Assembly: GCA_036172665.1 (NCBI GenBank)
Contig: CM069875.1
Span: 16,337,806 to 16,401,805 of the forward strand
From: Prosopocoilus inquinatus
Lineage: Eukaryota > Arthropoda > Insecta > Coleoptera > Lucanidae
Direction of reading: 5' to 3'
DNA: 64,000 nucleotides
The notes below the pieces were generated by a model, which searched no databases, was not told the DNA's origin, and saw nothing but the letters and a program-made list of their open reading frames with translations. This document shows positions 53,823 to 64,000 of the stretch, piece after piece. The position numbers and the translations under genes were made by a program. Within the stretch, counting starts at the first letter, position 1, and each line of letters opens with the position of its first letter.

Positions 53823-55610
53823 TTTAGCGTTGTTCCTGTGATGTATCTAATCGATCCTTACTCATCTATCATGTTACTTGACGTTTCGATGGACTCTAGT
53901 AACTCAGATGTGAGATGCGAAGTTTTTGGACGCAGCAGGAGCTGGAAATAGTTTTGAACGAAACAACACGTATTAGCGTTGTTCCTGTGATGTATCTAAT
54001 CGATCCTTCCTTAGCTACTATGTTATTTGACGTTTCGATGGACTCCAGTAACTCTAATGTGAGATACGAAATTTTCGGACGCAGCAGCAGCTGGAAATAG
54101 TTTTAAACGAAACAACACATATTAGCGTTGTTCCTGTGATGTAATTAATCGATCCTTACTCATCTATCATGTTATTTGACGTTTGGACGGACTCCAGTAA
54201 CTCTGATGAGAGATACAAAGTTCTCGGACGCAGTAGAAGCTGGAAATAGTTTTGAACGAAACAACACGTATTAGCGTTGTTCCTGTGATGTATCTAAACG
54301 ATCCTTACTTATCTAACATGTTATTTGACGTTTGGATGGACTCCAGTAAGTCTGATATGAGATACAAAGTTTTTGGACGCAGCAGGAGCTGGAAATAGTT
54401 TTAAACGAAACAACACGTATTAGCGTTGTTCCTGTGCTGTATCTAATCGATCCTTATTCATCTATAATGTTATTTGGCGTTTCGATGGACTCCAGTAGCT
54501 CTGATGTGAGATACGACGTTTTCGGACGCAGCAGAAGCTGGAAATAGTTTTAAACGAAACAACACGCATTAGCGTTGTTCCTGTGATGTATCTAAACGAT
54601 CCTTACTTATCTAACATGTTATTTGACGTTTGGATGGACTCCAGTAACTCTCATGTGAGATACGAAATTATCGGACGCAGCAGAAGCTGGAAATAGTTTT
54701 AAATGAAACAACACGCATTAGCGTTGTTTCTGTGATGTATCTAATCGATCCTTACTTATCTAACATGTTATTTGACGTTTGGATGGACTCCAGTAAGTCT
54801 GATGTGAGATACAAAGTTTTTTAACGCAGCAGGAGCTGGAAATAGTTTTAAACGAAACAACACGTATTAGCGTTGTTCCTGTGATGTATCTAATCGAACC
54901 TTACTTATCTAACATGTTATATGATGTTTGGATGGACTCCAGTAACTTTGATGTGAGATACGACGTTTTCGGACGCAGCTGATGCTGGAAATAGTTTTAA
55001 ACGAAACAACACGTATTAGCCTTGTTCCTGTGATGTATCTAATCGATCCTTACTCATCTATCATGTTATTTGACGTTTGAATGGACTCCAGTAACTCTGA
55101 TGTGAGATACAAAGTTCTCGGACGCAGCAGAATCTGGAAATAGTTTTGAACGAAACAACACGTTTTCGTCTTGTTCCTGTGATGTATCTAATCGATCCTT
55201 ACTTATCTATCATGTTATTTGACGTTTGGATGGACTCCAGTAACTCTGATGTGAGATACGAAATTATCGGACGCAGCAGAAGCTGGAAATAGTTTTAAAT
55301 GAAACAACACGCATTAGCGTTGTTCCTGTGATGTATCTAATCGATCCTTACTCATCTATCATGTTATTTGACGTTTGGATGGACTCCAGTAACTTTGATG
55401 TGAGATACGAAATTTTCGGACGCAGCAGAAGCTGGAAATAGTTCTAATCGAAACAACACGCATTAGCGTTGTTCCTGTGATGTATCTAATCGATCCTTAC
55501 TCATCTATCATGTTATTTGGCGTTTCGATGGACTCCAGTAACTCTGATGTGAGATACGACGTTTTCGGACGCAGCAGAAGCTGGAAATAGTTTTAAATGA
55601 AACAACACGC
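53823..55610. repeat. 12-mer higher-order repeat, copy a (1,788 bp)
   Basis: T, A (CCTTCCTTAGC), B (GTAATTAATCG), C, D, E with CTCTCATGTG, F with TTTTTTAACGC, J-like with CGAACCTTAC and TTATATGATG, K-like with CAGAATCTGG, M, an AACTTTGATG unit with CTAATCG, and H. The TTAACGC change recurs at exactly 1,788 and 5,215 bp downstream. Copy a has more private changes than copy b, including TTACTTGACG, GAGATGCGAAG, GATATGAG and ACGTTTTCGTC. Confidence 0.9.
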
Positions 55611-58600
55611 TTTAGCGTTGTTCCTGTGATGTATCTAATCGATCCTTACTCATCTATCATGTTATTTGACGTTTCGATGGACTCTAGTAACTCAGATGTG
55701 AGATACGAAGTTTTTGGACGCAGCAGGAGCTGGAAATAGTTTTGAACGAAACAACACGTATTAGCGTTGTTCCTGTGATGTATCTAATCGATCCTTCCTT
55801 AGCTACTATGTTATTTGACGTTTCGATGGACTCCAGTAACTCTAATGTGAGATACGAAATTTTCGGACGCAGCAGCAGCTGGAAATAGTTTTAAACGAAA
55901 CAACACATATTAGCGTTGTTCCTGTGATGTAACTAATCGATCCTTACTCATCTATCATGTTATTTGACGTTTGGACGGACTCCAGTAACTCTGATGAGAG
56001 ATACAAAGTTCTCGGACGCAGTAGAAGCTGGAAATAGTTTTGAACGAAACAACACGTATTAGCGTTGTTCCTGTGATGTATCTAAACGATCCTTACTTAT
56101 CTAACATGTTATTTGACGTTTGGATGGACTCCAGTAAGTCTGATGTGAGATACAAAGTTTTTGGACGCAGCAGGAGCTGGAAATAGTTTTAAACGAAACA
56201 ACACGTATTAGCGTTGTTCCTGTGCTGTATCTAATCGATCCTTACTCATCTATAATGTTATTTGGCGTTTCGATGGACTCCAGTAGCTCTGATGTGAGAT
56301 ACGACGTTTTCGGACGCAGCAGAAGCTGGAAATAGTTTTAAATGAAACAACACGCATTAGCGTTGTTCCTGTGATGTATCTAAACGATCCTTACTTATCT
56401 AACATGTTATTTGACGTTTGGATGGACTCCAGTAACTCTCATGTGAGATACGAAATTATCGGACGCAGCAGAAGCTGGAAATAGTTTTAAATGAAACAAC
56501 ACGCATTAGCGTTGTTTCTGTGATGTATCTAATCGATCCTTACTTATCTAACATGTTATTTGACGTTTGGATGGACTCCAGTAAGTCTGATGTGAGATAC
56601 AAAGTTTTTTAACGCAGCAGGAGCTGGAAATAGTTTTAAACGAAACAACACGTATTAGCGTTGTTCCTGTGATGTATCTAATCGAACCTTACTTATCTAA
56701 CATGTTATATGATGTTTGGATGGACTCCAGTAACTTTGATGTGAGATACGACGTTTTCGGACGCAGCTGATGCTGGAAATAGTTTTAAACGAAACAACAC
56801 GTATTAGCCTTGTTCCTGTGATGTATCTAATCGATCCTTACTCATCTATCATGTTATTTGACGTTTGAATGGACTCCAGTAACTCTGATGTGAGATACAA
56901 AGTTCTCGGACGCAGCAGAATCTGGAAATAGTTTTGAACGAAACAACACGTATTCGTCTTGTTCCTGTGATGTATCTAATCGATCCTTACTTATCTATCA
57001 TGTTATTTGACGTTTGGATGGACTCCAGTAACTCTGATGTGAGATACGAAATTATCGGACGCAGCAGAAGCTGGAAATAGTTTTAAATGAAACAACACGC
57101 ATTAGCGTTGTTCCTGTGATGTATCTAATCGATCCTTACTCATCTATCATGTTATTTGACGTTTGGATGGACTCCAGTAACTTTGATGTGAGATACGAAA
57201 TTTTCGGACGCAGCAGAAGCTGGAAATAGTTTTAATCGAAACAACACGCATTAGCTTTGTTCCTGTGATGTATCTAATCGATCCTTACTCATCTATCATG
57301 TTATTTGGCGTTTCGATGGACTCCAGTAACTCTGATGTGAGATACGACGTTTTCGGACGCAGCAGAAGCTGGAAATAGTTTTAAATGAAACAACACGCTT
57401 TAGCGTTGTTCCTGTGATGTATCTAATCGATCCTTACTCATCTATCATGTTATTTGACGTTTCGATGGACTCTAGTAACTCAGATGTGAGATACGAAGTT
57501 TTTGGACGCAGCAGGAGCTGGAAATAGTTTTGAACGAAACAACACGTATTAGCGTTGTTCCTGTGATGTATCTAATCGATCCTTACTTAGCTACTATGTT
57601 ATTTGACGTTTCGATGGACTCCAGTAACTCTAATGTGAGATACTAAATTTTCGGACGCAGCAGCAGCTGGAAATAGTTTTAAACGAAACAACACATATTA
57701 GCGTTGTTCCTGTGATGTAACTAATCGATCCTTACTCATCTATCATGTTATTTGACGTTTGGATGGACTCCAGTAACTCTGATGTGAGATACAAAGTTCT
57801 CGGACGCAGCAGAAGCTGGAAATAGTTTTGAACGAAACAACACGTATTCGTCTTGTTCTTGTGATGTATCTAATCGATCCTTACTTATCTATCATGTTAT
57901 TTGACGTTTGGATGGACTCCAGTAACTCTGATGTGAGATACGAAATTATCGGACGCAGCAGAAGCTGGAAATAGTTTTAAATGAAACAACACGCATTAGC
58001 GTTGTTCCTGTGATGTATCTAATCGATCCTTACTCATCTATCATGTTATTTGACGTTTGGATGGACTCCAGTAACTCTGAAGTGAGATACGAAGTTTTTG
58101 GACGCAGCAGGAGCTGGAAATAGTTTTAAACGAAACAACACGTATTAGCGTTGTTCCTGTGATGTATCTAATCGATCCTTACTCATCTATCATGTTATTT
58201 GACGTTTGGATGGACTCCAGTATCTCTGATGTGAGATACGAAATTTTCGGACGCAGCAGAAGCTGGAAATAGTTTTAAACGAAACAACACGTATTAGCGT
58301 TGTTCCTGTGATGTATCTAATCGATCCTTACTCATCTATCATGTTATTTGACGTTTGAATGGACTCCAGTAACTCTGATGTGAGATACAAAGTTCTCGGA
58401 CGCAGCAGAAGCTGGAAATAGTTTTGAACGAAACAACACGTATTAGCGTTGTTCCTGTGATGTATCTAATCGATCCTTAGTCATCTATCATGTTATTTGA
58501 CGTTTGGATGGACTCCAGTATCTCTGATGTGAGATACGAAATTTTCGGACGCAGCAGAAGCTGGAAATAGTTTTAAACGAAACAACACGCATTAGCGTTG

Positions 58601-59037
58601 TTCCTGTTATGTATCTAAACGATCCTTACTTATCTAACATGTTATTTGACGTTTGGATGGACTCCAGTAAGTCTGATGTGAGATACGACGTTTTCGGACG
58701 CAGCAGAAGCTGGAAATAGTTTTAAACGAAACAACACGTATTAACGTTGTTCCTGTGATGTATCTAATCGATCCTTACTCATCTATCATGTTATTTGACG
58801 TTTGAATGGACTCCAGTAACTCTGATGTGAGATACAAAGTTCTCGGACGCAGCAGAAGCTGGAAATAGTTTTGAACGAAACAACACGTATTAGCGTTGTT
58901 CCTGTGATGTATCTAATCGATCCTTACTTATCTACTATGTTATTTGACGTTTCGATGGACTCCAGTAACTCTGATGTGAGATACGAAATTTTCGGACGCG
59001 GCAGAAGCTGGAAATAGTTTTAAATGAAACAACACGC
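55611..59037. repeat. 3,427-bp (23-mer) tandem duplication, left copy
   Basis: It contains 12-mer copy b (55,611-57,398) followed by an 11-unit segment: T, A with TACTAA, GTAACTA, M, GAAGTGAG, GTATCTC, GTTTGAATGG, CCTTAGTCATC, CTGTTATG, GTTTGAATGG (preceded by ATTAACG) and the CGCGGCAG unit. Every marker reappears 3,427 bp downstream (for example the TTAACGC change at 56,610 and 60,037; TACTAA at 57,643 and 61,070). I saw only a few differences, such as TAAATG against TAAACG near 56,340 and ATTAACG against ATTAGCG near 58,743. Confidence 0.92.
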
Positions 59038-62000
59038 TTTAGCGTTGTTCCTGTGATGTATCTAATCGATCCTTACTCATCTATCATGTTATTTGACGTT
59101 TCGATGGACTCTAGTAACTCAGATGTGAGATACGAAGTTTTTGGACGCAGCAGGAGCTGGAAATAGTTTTGAACGAAACAACACGTATTAGCGTTGTTCC
59201 TGTGATGTATCTAATCGATCCTTCCTTAGCTACTATGTTATTTGACGTTTCGATGGACTCCAGTAACTCTAATGTGAGATACGAAATTTTCGGACGCAGC
59301 AGCAGCTGGAAATAGTTTTAAACGAAACAACACATATTAGCGTTGTTCCTGTGATGTAACTAATCGATCCTTACTCATCTATCATGTTATTTGACGTTTG
59401 GACGGACTCCAGTAACTCTGATGAGAGATACAAAGTTCTCGGACGCAGTAGAAGCTGGAAATAGTTTTGAACGAAACAACACGTATTAGCGTTGTTCCTG
59501 TGATGTATCTAAACGATCCTTACTTATCTAACATGTTATTTGACGTTTGGATGGACTCCAGTAAGTCTGATGTGAGATACAAAGTTTTTGGACGCAGCAG
59601 GAGCTGGAAATAGTTTTAAACGAAACAACACGTATTAGCGTTGTTCCTGTGCTGTATCTAATCGATCCTTACTCATCTATAATGTTATTTGGCGTTTCGA
59701 TGGACTCCAGTAGCTCTGATGTGAGATACGACGTTTTCGGACGCAGCAGAAGCTGGAAATAGTTTTAAACGAAACAACACGCATTAGCGTTGTTCCTGTG
59801 ATGTATCTAAACGATCCTTACTTATCTAACATGTTATTTGACGTTTGGATGGACTCCAGTAACTCTCATGTGAGATACGAAATTATCGGACGCAGCAGAA
59901 GCTGGAAATAGTTTTAAATGAAACAACACGCATTAGCGTTGTTTCTGTGATGTATCTAATCGATCCTTACTTATCTAACATGTTATTTGACGTTTGGATG
60001 GACTCCAGTAAGTCTGATGTGAGATACAAAGTTTTTTAACGCAGCAGGAGCTGGAAATAGTTTTAAACGAAACAACACGTATTAGCGTTGTTCCTGTGAT
60101 GTATCTAATCGAACCTTACTTATCTAACATGTTATATGATGTTTGGATGGACTCCAGTAACTTTGATGTGAGATACGACGTTTTCGGACGCAGCTGATGC
60201 TGGAAATAGTTTTAAACGAAACAACACGTATTAGCCTTGTTCCTGTGATGTATCTAATCGATCCTTACTCATCTATCATGTTATTTGACGTTTGAATGGA
60301 CTCCAGTAACTCTGATGTGAGATACAAAGTTCTCGGACGCAGCAGAATCTGGAAATAGTTTTGAACGAAACAACACGTATTCGTCTTGTTCCTGTGATGT
60401 ATCTAATCGATCCTTACTTATCTATCATGTTATTTGACGTTTGGATGGACTCCAGTAACTCTGATGTGAGATACGAAATTATCGGACGCAGCAGAAGCTG
60501 GAAATAGTTTTAAATGAAACAACACGCATTAGCGTTGTTCCTGTGATGTATCTAATCGATCCTTACTCATCTATCATGTTATTTGACGTTTGGATGGACT
60601 CCAGTAACTTTGATGTGAGATACGAAATTTTCGGACGCAGCAGAAGCTGGAAATAGTTTTAATCGAAACAACACGCATTAGCTTTGTTCCTGTGATGTAT
60701 CTAATCGATCCTTACTCATCTATCATGTTATTTGGCGTTTCGATGGACTCCAGTAACTCTGATGTGAGATACGACGTTTTCGGACGCAGCAGAAGCTGGA
60801 AATAGTTTTAAATGAAACAACACGCTTTAGCGTTGTTCCTGTGATGTATCTAATCGATCCTTACTCATCTATCATGTTATTTGACGTTTCGATGGACTCT
60901 AGTAACTCAGATGTGAGATACGAAGTTTTTGGACGCAGCAGGAGCTGGAAATAGTTTTGAACGAAACAACACGTATTAGCGTTGTTCCTGTGATGTATCT
61001 AATCGATCCTTACTTAGCTACTATGTTATTTGACGTTTCGATGGACTCCAGTAACTCTAATGTGAGATACTAAATTTTCGGACGCAGCAGCAGCTGGAAA
61101 TAGTTTTAAACGAAACAACACATATTAGCGTTGTTCCTGTGATGTAACTAATCGATCCTTACTCATCTATCATGTTATTTGACGTTTGGATGGACTCCAG
61201 TAACTCTGATGTGAGATACAAAGTTCTCGGACGCAGCAGAAGCTGGAAATAGTTTTGAACGAAACAACACGTATTCGTCTTGTTCTTGTGATGTATCTAA
61301 TCGATCCTTACTTATCTATCATGTTATTTGACGTTTGGATGGACTCCAGTAACTCTGATGTGAGATACGAAATTATCGGACGCAGCAGAAGCTGGAAATA
61401 GTTTTAAATGAAACAACACGCATTAGCGTTGTTCCTGTGATGTATCTAATCGATCCTTACTCATCTATCATGTTATTTGACGTTTGGATGGACTCCAGTA
61501 ACTCTGAAGTGAGATACGAAGTTTTTGGACGCAGCAGGAGCTGGAAATAGTTTTAAACGAAACAACACGTATTAGCGTTGTTCCTGTGATGTATCTAATC
61601 GATCCTTACTCATCTATCATGTTATTTGACGTTTGGATGGACTCCAGTATCTCTGATGTGAGATACGAAATTTTCGGACGCAGCAGAAGCTGGAAATAGT
61701 TTTAAACGAAACAACACGTATTAGCGTTGTTCCTGTGATGTATCTAATCGATCCTTACTCATCTATCATGTTATTTGACGTTTGAATGGACTCCAGTAAC
61801 TCTGATGTGAGATACAAAGTTCTCGGACGCAGCAGAAGCTGGAAATAGTTTTGAACGAAACAACACGTATTAGCGTTGTTCCTGTGATGTATCTAATCGA
61901 TCCTTAGTCATCTATCATGTTATTTGACGTTTGGATGGACTCCAGTATCTCTGATGTGAGATACGAAATTTTCGGACGCAGCAGAAGCTGGAAATAGTTT

Positions 62001-62464
62001 TAAACGAAACAACACGCATTAGCGTTGTTCCTGTTATGTATCTAAACGATCCTTACTTATCTAACATGTTATTTGACGTTTGGATGGACTCCAGTAAGTC
62101 TGATGTGAGATACGACGTTTTCGGACGCAGCAGAAGCTGGAAATAGTTTTAAACGAAACAACACGTATTAGCGTTGTTCCTGTGATGTATCTAATCGATC
62201 CTTACTCATCTATCATGTTATTTGACGTTTGAATGGACTCCAGTAACTCTGATGTGAGATACAAAGTTCTCGGACGCAGCAGAAGCTGGAAATAGTTTTG
62301 AACGAAACAACACGTATTAGCGTTGTTCCTGTGATGTATCTAATCGATCCTTACTTATCTACTATGTTATTTGACGTTTCGATGGACTCCAGTAACTCTG
62401 ATGTGAGATACGAAATTTTCGGACGCGGCAGAAGCTGGAAATAGTTTTAAATGAAACAACACGC
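59038..62464. repeat. 3,427-bp (23-mer) tandem duplication, right copy
   Basis: The join is where the CGCGGCAG unit's tail changes from GCATTAGCG (right copy end, continuing to CCTGGGATG at 62,480) to GCTTTAGCG (left copy end, returning to T). The crossover therefore lies in the shared stretch from AGAAGCTGG to AACAACACGC. 12-mer copy c occupies 59,038-60,825. The right copy ends in the same flank that precedes the anchor block at 46.5 kb, so the ancestral order was CGCGGCAG unit then anchor block. Confidence 0.92.
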
Positions 62465-62481
62465 ATTAGCGTTGTTCCTGG

Positions 62482-63673
62482 GATGTATGTAATCGATCCT
62501 TACTCATCTATCATGTTATTTGACGTTTGGATGGGCTCCAGTAACTCTGAAGTGAGATACGAAGTTCTCGGACGCAGCTGAAGCTGGAAATAGTTTTAAA
62601 CGAAACAACACGCATTAGCGTTGTTCCTGTGATGTATCTAATCGATCGTTACTCATCTATCATGTTATTTGGCATTTCGATGGACTCCAGTAACTTTGAT
62701 GTGAGATACGAAATTTTCGGACGCAGCAGAAGCTGGAAATAGTTTTAAACGAAACAACACGCATTAGCGTTGTTCCTGTGATGTATCTAATCGATCCTTA
62801 CTCATCTATCATGTTATTTGGCGTTTCGATGGACTCCAGTAACTCTGATGTGAGATACGAAATTTTCGGACGCAGCAGAAACTGGAAATAGTTTTAAATG
62901 AAACAACACGCATCAGCGTTGTTCCTGTGATGTATCTAATCGATCCTTACTCATCTATCATGTTATTTGACGTTTGAATGGACTCCAGTAACTCTGATGT
63001 GAGATACGAAATTATCGGACGCAGCTGAAGCTGGAAATAGTTTTAAATGAAACAACACGCATTAGCGTTGTTCCTGTGATGTATCTAATCGATCCTTACT
63101 CATCTATCATGTTATTTGACGTTTGAATGGACTCCAGTAACTCTGATGTGAGATACGAAATTATCGGACGCAGCAGGAGCTGGAAATAGTTTTAAACGAA
63201 ACAACACGCATTAGCGATGTTCCTGTGATGTATCTAATCGATCCTTACTCATCTATCATGTTATTTTACGTTTGGATGGACTCCAGTAACTCTGGTGTGA
63301 GATACAAAGTTTTTGGACGCAGCAGAAGCTGGAAATAGTTTTGAACGAAACAACACGTATTAGCGTTGTTCCTGTGATGTATCTAATCGATCCTTACTTA
63401 GCTACTATGTTATTTGACGTTTCGATGGACTCCAGTAACTCTAATGTGAGATACGAAATTTTCGGACGCAGCAGCAGCTGGAAATAGTTTTAAACGAAAC
63501 AACACATATTAGCGTTGTTCCTGTGATGTATCTAATCGATCCTTACATATCTACTATGTTATTTGACGTTTCGATGGACTCCAGTAACTCTGATGTGAGA
63601 TACGAAATTTTCGGATGCAGCAGAAGCTGGAAATAGTTTTAAACGAAACAACACGCATTAGCGTTGTTCCTGT
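62482..63673. repeat. Anchor block, copy 3 (8 monomers)
   Basis: All markers of copy 2 recur with a constant offset of 15,943 bp: GGGATG, ATCGTTACT (62,645), GGCATTTCG, GCATCAGCG, GCGATGTTCC, TTATTTTACG, CTGGTGTGAG, one A unit and CTTACATATC. A private change is TTCGGATGCAG near 63,614. Confidence 0.88.
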
Positions 63674-64000
63674 GATGTATCTAATCGATCCTTACTCATC
63701 TATCATGTTATTTGGCGTTTCGATGGACTCCAGTAACTCTGATGTGAGATACGACGTTTTCGGACGCAGCAGAAGCTGGAAATAGTTTTAAATGAAACAA
63801 CAAGCTTTAGCGTTGTTCCTGTGATGTATCTAATCGATCCTTACTCATCTATCATGTTATTTGACGTTTCGATGGACTCTAGTAACTCCGATGTGAGATA
63901 CGAAGTTCTTGGACGCAGCAGGAGCTGGAAATAGTTTTGAACGAAACAACACGTATTAGCGTTGTTCCTGTGATGTATCTAATCGATCCTTACTTAGCTA
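63674..64000. repeat. Right window edge: H, T and start of A
   Basis: H and T repeat 47,731 onward at the same 15,943-bp offset, including the rare ACAAGCTTTAG (AAGCTT) at both sites. T has a private GAAGTTCTTGG. The window stops at CTTAGCTA inside an A unit, so the duplication continues beyond the window. Confidence 0.85.

Larger units (their letters stand above)
1..64000. repeat. 149-bp satellite DNA array, head-to-tail, fills the window
   Basis: The motif GATGTATCTA recurs at 2, 151, 300, 449, 598 and so on to the last line, a constant step of 149 bp. The few departures are one off-register duplication near 12.46 kb and five 2-bp deletions; together (+59 and -10 bp) they account exactly for the phase difference of 49 bp between the early and late parts. 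About 429 monomers are present, all in one orientation. The closest neighbours differ at two or so positions, while subtypes such as A and B differ at about 16 of 149. The consensus has 28 C, 31 G and 8 CpG. There is no unique sequence, transposon or gene. Arrays of this kind build centromeric or other heterochromatin in eukaryotes; that role is inferred, because nothing in the sequence proves centromere function. Confidence 0.98.

Noticed and set aside
53915..54100. 61-codon plus-strand open frame (ATG start)
   Set aside because: It is the latent frame present at many monomer junctions, given an ATG by one private change (GAGATAC to GAGATGC). The sister 12-mer copies at 55.7 and 59.1 kb lack the start, so no coding function is supported.
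1..64000. CRISPR array
   Set aside because: Regular spacing is present, but there are no unique spacers: the whole 149-bp unit is repeated and there are no cas genes.
1..64000. Inverted array segments or strand switches
   Set aside because: Every line reads in the same direction with GATGTATCTA/GTTCCTGT landmarks; no reverse-complement monomer was found.

Overview
The whole 64-kb window is one uninterrupted head-to-tail array of a single satellite DNA family. The repeat unit is 149 bp (about 40% G+C by hand count of the consensus), and about 429 monomers are present, all in the same orientation. I found no gene, RNA gene, transposon, inversion or unique-sequence spacer. Both window ends lie inside the array, so its true limits are not visible. 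This organisation is typical of eukaryotic centromeric, pericentromeric or other heterochromatic satellite. I do not recognise the family and cannot name the species. Undepleted CpG (8 per consensus monomer, about 5.8 expected) weakly favours a genome with little germline CpG methylation, such as many invertebrates.

Conventions used below. Monomer position 1 is the G of GATGTATCTA, and the unit ends at TTGTTCCTGT. Monomers fall into recognisable subtypes, named here only for this window. T: preceded by GCTTTAGCG, then TTCGATGGACTCTAG. P: GACATTTCG version of T. A: CTTAGCTACTATG, CTCTAATGTG. B: GATGTAACTA, GGACGG, GATGAGAG. C: TAAACGATCC, GTAAGTCTG. D: GCTGTATCT, CAGTAGCTC. E: TAAACGATCC, AATTATCGG. 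F: like C but TAATCGATCC, often GTCTGAGG or GTCGGATG. G: GGCGTTTCG, AACTTTGATG, CAGATGCTGG. H: GGCGTTTCG, TACGACG. I: GGAATTAATTTT. J: GATGTTTGG, CTGATGCTGG. K and L: GTTTGAATGG or GCTTGAATGG followed by ATTCGTCTTG. M: CTTATCTATC, AATTATCGG. N: TTACTTGACTTTT. O: GGATGACCTCC, GAAGTGAG.

The array is layered. Subtypes recur in fixed order, most clearly as a five-monomer A-B-C-D-E cassette (745 bp, at least 12 intact copies) and a longer I-J-K-L-M-N-O-P-A-B-C-D-E-F-G-H series. Larger duplications are whole multiples of 149 bp: 894, 1,639, 1,788, 3,427, 5,364 and 15,943 bp (6, 11, 12, 23, 36 and 107 monomers). By region: 598-1,938 is an anchor block that returns at 46,539 and 62,482. From 5.8 to 12.5 kb there is a mosaic pair about 35-36 monomers apart. 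A ~3.1-kb series is found at 7.0-10.2 kb and 13.6-16.7 kb, and in part at 29.7-31.9 kb. From 12.1 to 12.8 kb lies the only large phase break, an off-register 357-bp tandem duplication. From 16.7 to 35.5 kb there are shuffled copies carrying a diagnostic 2-bp deletion. From 35.5 to 53.1 kb a six-monomer block occurs five times. From 53.8 to 62.5 kb is the youngest-looking part: 12-mer higher-order repeats inside a 3,427-bp tandem duplication.

The 'system' here is sequence turnover rather than gene function. Unequal exchange has produced readable recombinant monomers (6,111; 27,620; 32,088; 32,535; 52,052). The unit has two short inverted repeats. One, at positions 94-105, usually keeps its stem while its loop varies. 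All comparisons were made by eye, so identities are qualitative and block edges are accurate to a few tens of bases unless a breakpoint is stated.
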